A DNA stretch of 17,329 nucleotides from Rickettsiales bacterium (GTDB lineage Bacteria > Pseudomonadota > Alphaproteobacteria > Rickettsiales > CANDYO01), in NCBI GenBank assembly GCA_947424995.1, contig CANDYO010000026.1:1-17329 (forward strand), in the 5' to 3' direction. The notes beneath the pieces are model-generated. The model was not told the DNA's origin. It saw only the letters and a program-made list of their open reading frames with translations, and did not search any database. Below, one piece after another: positions 15,569 to 17,329 of the stretch. The position numbers were made by a program, and so were the translations under genes. Position 1 is the first letter of the stretch. Each line of letters opens with the position of its first letter.

Positions 15569-16048
15569 TTACTCTTTTGTTGATTTATTAGATTTAGAAT
15601 CTACACTAAAAATTATTAAAAGGCAAACCCCTATACAAATGGTGCTATCGGCTATATTAAAACTAGGCCAATAATGTTCTTGCCAATGAAATTGAAGAAA
15701 ATCTACTACCCCAGGATAAATAAACCGATCTATTACATTACCAATTGCTCCACCAATAATTAATCCTAAGGCAATAGTTTCACCTAAATTTTTGGAGTTC
15801 TTAAGCCATTTAAATAAGAAAAGAATAATGATAATGGAAATAAAACAAAACAGATAGTTACTATAATCAAATTGATTAAATAAGCCAAAGCTGATTCCTT
15901 TGTTATATACTAAAACTAGATTAAAAAAATCAGTAACTTTAGTGTTAACAAAATTAGTAGCAAAATGCTTTACTATTACTAATTTACTAATTTGATCTGC
16001 AACTAAAGTAAATAAGACTATTGCTAATCCTATTATGAAATTTTTCAT
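15569..16048 (-). CDS. lspA: Lipoprotein signal peptidase (signal peptidase II)
   Basis: LspA cleaves the signal peptide of diacylated prolipoproteins in the inner membrane. The 159 residues form four transmembrane helices. The catalytic aspartates are D107 in GNVIDR and D134 in FNIADS; the conserved DQxSK near helix 1 (18-22) and NKGISFG (49-55) are present. It ends with a short basic tail. The ribosome site is weak. A possible promoter (TTGCTT with TAATTA, 17 bases apart) lies in the 148-base gap upstream, after the terminator of the neighbouring gene. Confidence 0.95.
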   Translation of the reverse strand: MKNFIIGLAIVLFTLVADQISKLVIVKHFATNFVNTKVTDFFNLVLVYNKGISFGLFNQFDYSNYLFCFISIIIILFLFKWLKNSKNLGETIALGLIIGGAIGNVIDRFIYPGVVDFLQFHWQEHYWPSFNIADSTICIGVCLLIIFSVDSKSNKSTKE

Positions 16049-16151
16049 CTAAAGCTCATAGTTAAAGAATAAATAATGTATCTAATTAATTAATATATTA
16101 TGAGCATTTAAGCAAGAAGTTATTTGTTTTTGAGCGGAAAATAGAGAGAAA

Positions 16152-16187
16152 CCTCAACCTTACGAAAACATTGTGATAAGGTTGAGG
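16152..16187 (-). terminator. Intrinsic terminator of the 25/50-residue repeat protein gene
   Basis: A perfect 11-bp stem, CCTCAACCTTA (16152-16162) with TAAGGTTGAGG (16177-16187), has a 14-base loop. On the minus strand it begins ten bases after the stop codon and is followed by TTTCTCTCTATTTT. It is the strongest terminator in the window and separates this gene from lspA. Confidence 0.75.
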
Positions 16188-16196
16188 AGAAGTATA

Positions 16197-17329
16197 TTAA
16201 TTAGCAGAATATAAATTAATATCACCTGTTAGAGTAAGATCACATACGTTAATGAAGCTTCCCATATCCGATAGTAAAGCACAAGTAGCCGCGCCATTTA
16301 TATCTTTTGTTAGAAGATAATGTGATTTAGTTAAATCTGCTGCCTGAACCTTACATGCATGCTGAGCATTAAGGTAGCCTAATTCTGTACCATCAGCCTT
16401 TGCAAACCACTTAGTCGTATCAACAGTATATTTTGTCGGATCAATACGATCTAGAACGCAATTACTTACCGCTCCTGTATAACCACTAAAATAAGTTGCA
16501 CGAGCAGCATTGGTAGCTGCAATAGCCGCTATTTCGCCTCCATCAAGAGTACTAAGAGCATCGATACGAGCACCCAAAGCCTTATTGACAATATCTTCTT
16601 CAATTAGATGCTGCGCAAAATTTAAAGCTGCAAGTGTATTTTGTCCGTCTATAACCTTAAATTTTTCGTTGTTTCCTTCTTCATGGCCAACTAAAAAAGC
16701 CATTATAGCTGTGTGTGTTTGATCAAAAATTTTATGATCTTTTTCATTAGCTAGAGCAGCTTTTAAAGCTAGTAAATTCGTCAGTGTATCATGTAAATGC
16801 TGCTTCTCAGTTTCGATTCTACTTGCTTCTTCATGAGCGACAAAAAGATTCGTTGTAGCAGTAAGCATTTGCTCCACAACCTTAAATTTTTCGTTGTTTC
16901 CTTCTTCATGGCCAACTAAAAAAGCCATTATAGCTGTGTGTGTTTGATCAAAAATTTTATGATCTTTTTCATTAGCTAGAGCAGCTTTAAAAGCTATAAG
17001 ATCTGCCGCTGTACTATGTAAACGCTGCGTCTCAGCTTCAATTCTATTTGCTTCTTCATGAGCAACAAAAAGAGCCATTATAGCTGTGTATGTTTGATCA
17101 AAAATTTTATGATCTTTTTCATTAGCTAGAGCAGCTTTTAAAGCTATAAGATCTGCCGCTGCACTATGTAAACGCTGCGTCTCAGCTTCAATTCTATTTG
17201 CTTCTTCATGAGCAACAAAAAAAGCCATTATAGCTGTGTATGTTTGATCAAAAATTTTATGGTCTTTTTCATTAGCTAGAGCAGCTTTTAAAGCTATAAG
17301 ATCTGCCGCTGCACTATGTAAACGCTGCA
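16197..17329 (-). CDS. Helical 25/50-residue repeat protein with four-cysteine C-terminal domain (N terminus beyond window)
   Basis: I do not recognise a family. The frame is open from the window edge to a TAA at 16197, giving 376 residues of the C-terminal part; in-frame ATG codons such as 17228 lie within repeats and are not the real start. Repeats of 50 residues carry VAHEEANRIEAETQRLH and ALANEKDHKIFDQTYTAI. Each divides into two related halves of about 25 residues sharing a pattern of N, K, (I/V), (D/E)Q and TA. One unit is 75 residues long. The final about 140 residues are non-repetitive: a helical part (QHLIEEDIVNKALGARIDAL) and a domain with four cysteines (SNCVLD, HACKV, ATCALL, NVCDL) that could form disulphides if exported. 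The repeats predict long amphipathic helices. A surface or secreted protein is possible; no signal can be seen because the N terminus is absent. Confidence 0.8.
   Translation of the reverse strand, partial: QRLHSAAADLIALKAALANEKDHKIFDQTYTAIMAFFVAHEEANRIEAETQRLHSAAADLIALKAALANEKDHKIFDQTYTAIMALFVAHEEANRIEAETQRLHSTAADLIAFKAALANEKDHKIFDQTHTAIMAFLVGHEEGNNEKFKVVEQMLTATTNLFVAHEEASRIETEKQHLHDTLTNLLALKAALANEKDHKIFDQTHTAIMAFLVGHEEGNNEKFKVIDGQNTLAALNFAQHLIEEDIVNKALGARIDALSTLDGGEIAAIAATNAARATYFSGYTGAVSNCVLDRIDPTKYTVDTTKWFAKADGTELGYLNAQHACKVQAADLTKSHYLLTKDINGAATCALLSDMGSFINVCDLTLTGDINLYSAN
16704..17329 (-). repeat. 150-bp tandem repeats, continuing past the window edge
   Basis: Units start at 17228, 17078 and 16928 (minus strand), exactly 150 bp apart, and the next ATG-containing boundary is at 16703, 225 bp on. 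Copies are almost identical at the DNA level, and at least 101 bases of another copy run to the edge. The 225-bp unit contains one extra 25-codon half repeat. Confidence 0.9.

Noticed and set aside
16510..16722. Plus-strand frame of 70 codons opposite the right repetitive gene
   Set aside because: It is antisense to a well-defined repeat-coding gene and ends within it; no ribosome site or recognisable motif.
1..17329. The two edge genes as one gene of a circular molecule
   Set aside because: Both are on the minus strand, but joining the ends leaves four spare bases (two from each side), which breaks the frame. The repeats also differ, and secA, recJ and lspA indicate a chromosome.
16704..17329. 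CRISPR array
   Set aside because: The 150-bp spacing, near-identical full units without unique spacers and continuous coding frame show protein tandem repeats.

Overview
The window looks like a chromosomal segment of an AT-rich alphaproteobacterium, most probably a Rickettsiales-type intracellular bacterium or a close relative. This rests on the low-GC codon use, a short RNase D without an HRDC domain, the parvulin-type PPIase gene divergent from secA, a run of envelope genes, and GC-richer palindromic elements scattered between genes. No search could be run, so the taxonomic call is an inference. Both window ends lie inside minus-strand genes for repeat-rich proteins, so the segment may be a contig that broke in repeats.

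Layout from left to right. (1) Positions 1-1574 (minus) hold the N-terminal 524 codons of a very repetitive Ala/Thr/Ser-rich protein resembling a phage-type fibre or surface filament; its start and ribosome site are inside the window and its C terminus is cut off. (2) An AT-rich gap of 448 bases carries its presumed promoter and a 32-bp dyad. (3) On the plus strand follow a Zur-like Fur-family regulator and recJ, overlapping by 23 bases, with recJ starting at TTG. (4) A minus-strand cluster reads, in transcription order, ppiC-type PPIase, RNase D, KdsD/KpsF arabinose-5-phosphate isomerase, an LptC protein with an added LptA-like domain, and a 1078-residue flavin/Fe-S oxidoreductase that joins a GltD-like half to a PyrK/NfnA-like half. 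(5) Divergent from it is secA. (6) A minus-strand tRNA-Val(GAC) with its own good promoter follows. (7) Then come an M48 membrane metalloprotease (plus), and lspA with a small DUF3035-like lipoprotein (minus). (8) The right edge holds the C-terminal part of a second repetitive protein, built from 25/50-residue helical repeats and ending in a four-cysteine domain.

The middle genes mostly serve envelope biogenesis: Kdo supply (kdsD), LPS transport (LptC/LptA), preprotein export (SecA), periplasmic folding (PPIase), lipoprotein maturation (LspA) with a likely substrate beside it, and membrane proteolysis (M48). Keeping kdsD and lpt genes suggests the organism still makes a Kdo-containing LPS, unlike Anaplasmataceae or Orientia.

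The most unusual content is the two repeat proteins at the edges, the fused bifurcation-type oxidoreductase, the LptC-LptA fusion, and a family of palindromic elements, one of which supplies the stop codon and last residues of the oxidoreductase. I see no CRISPR array, transposase, integrase or recognisable defence operon.
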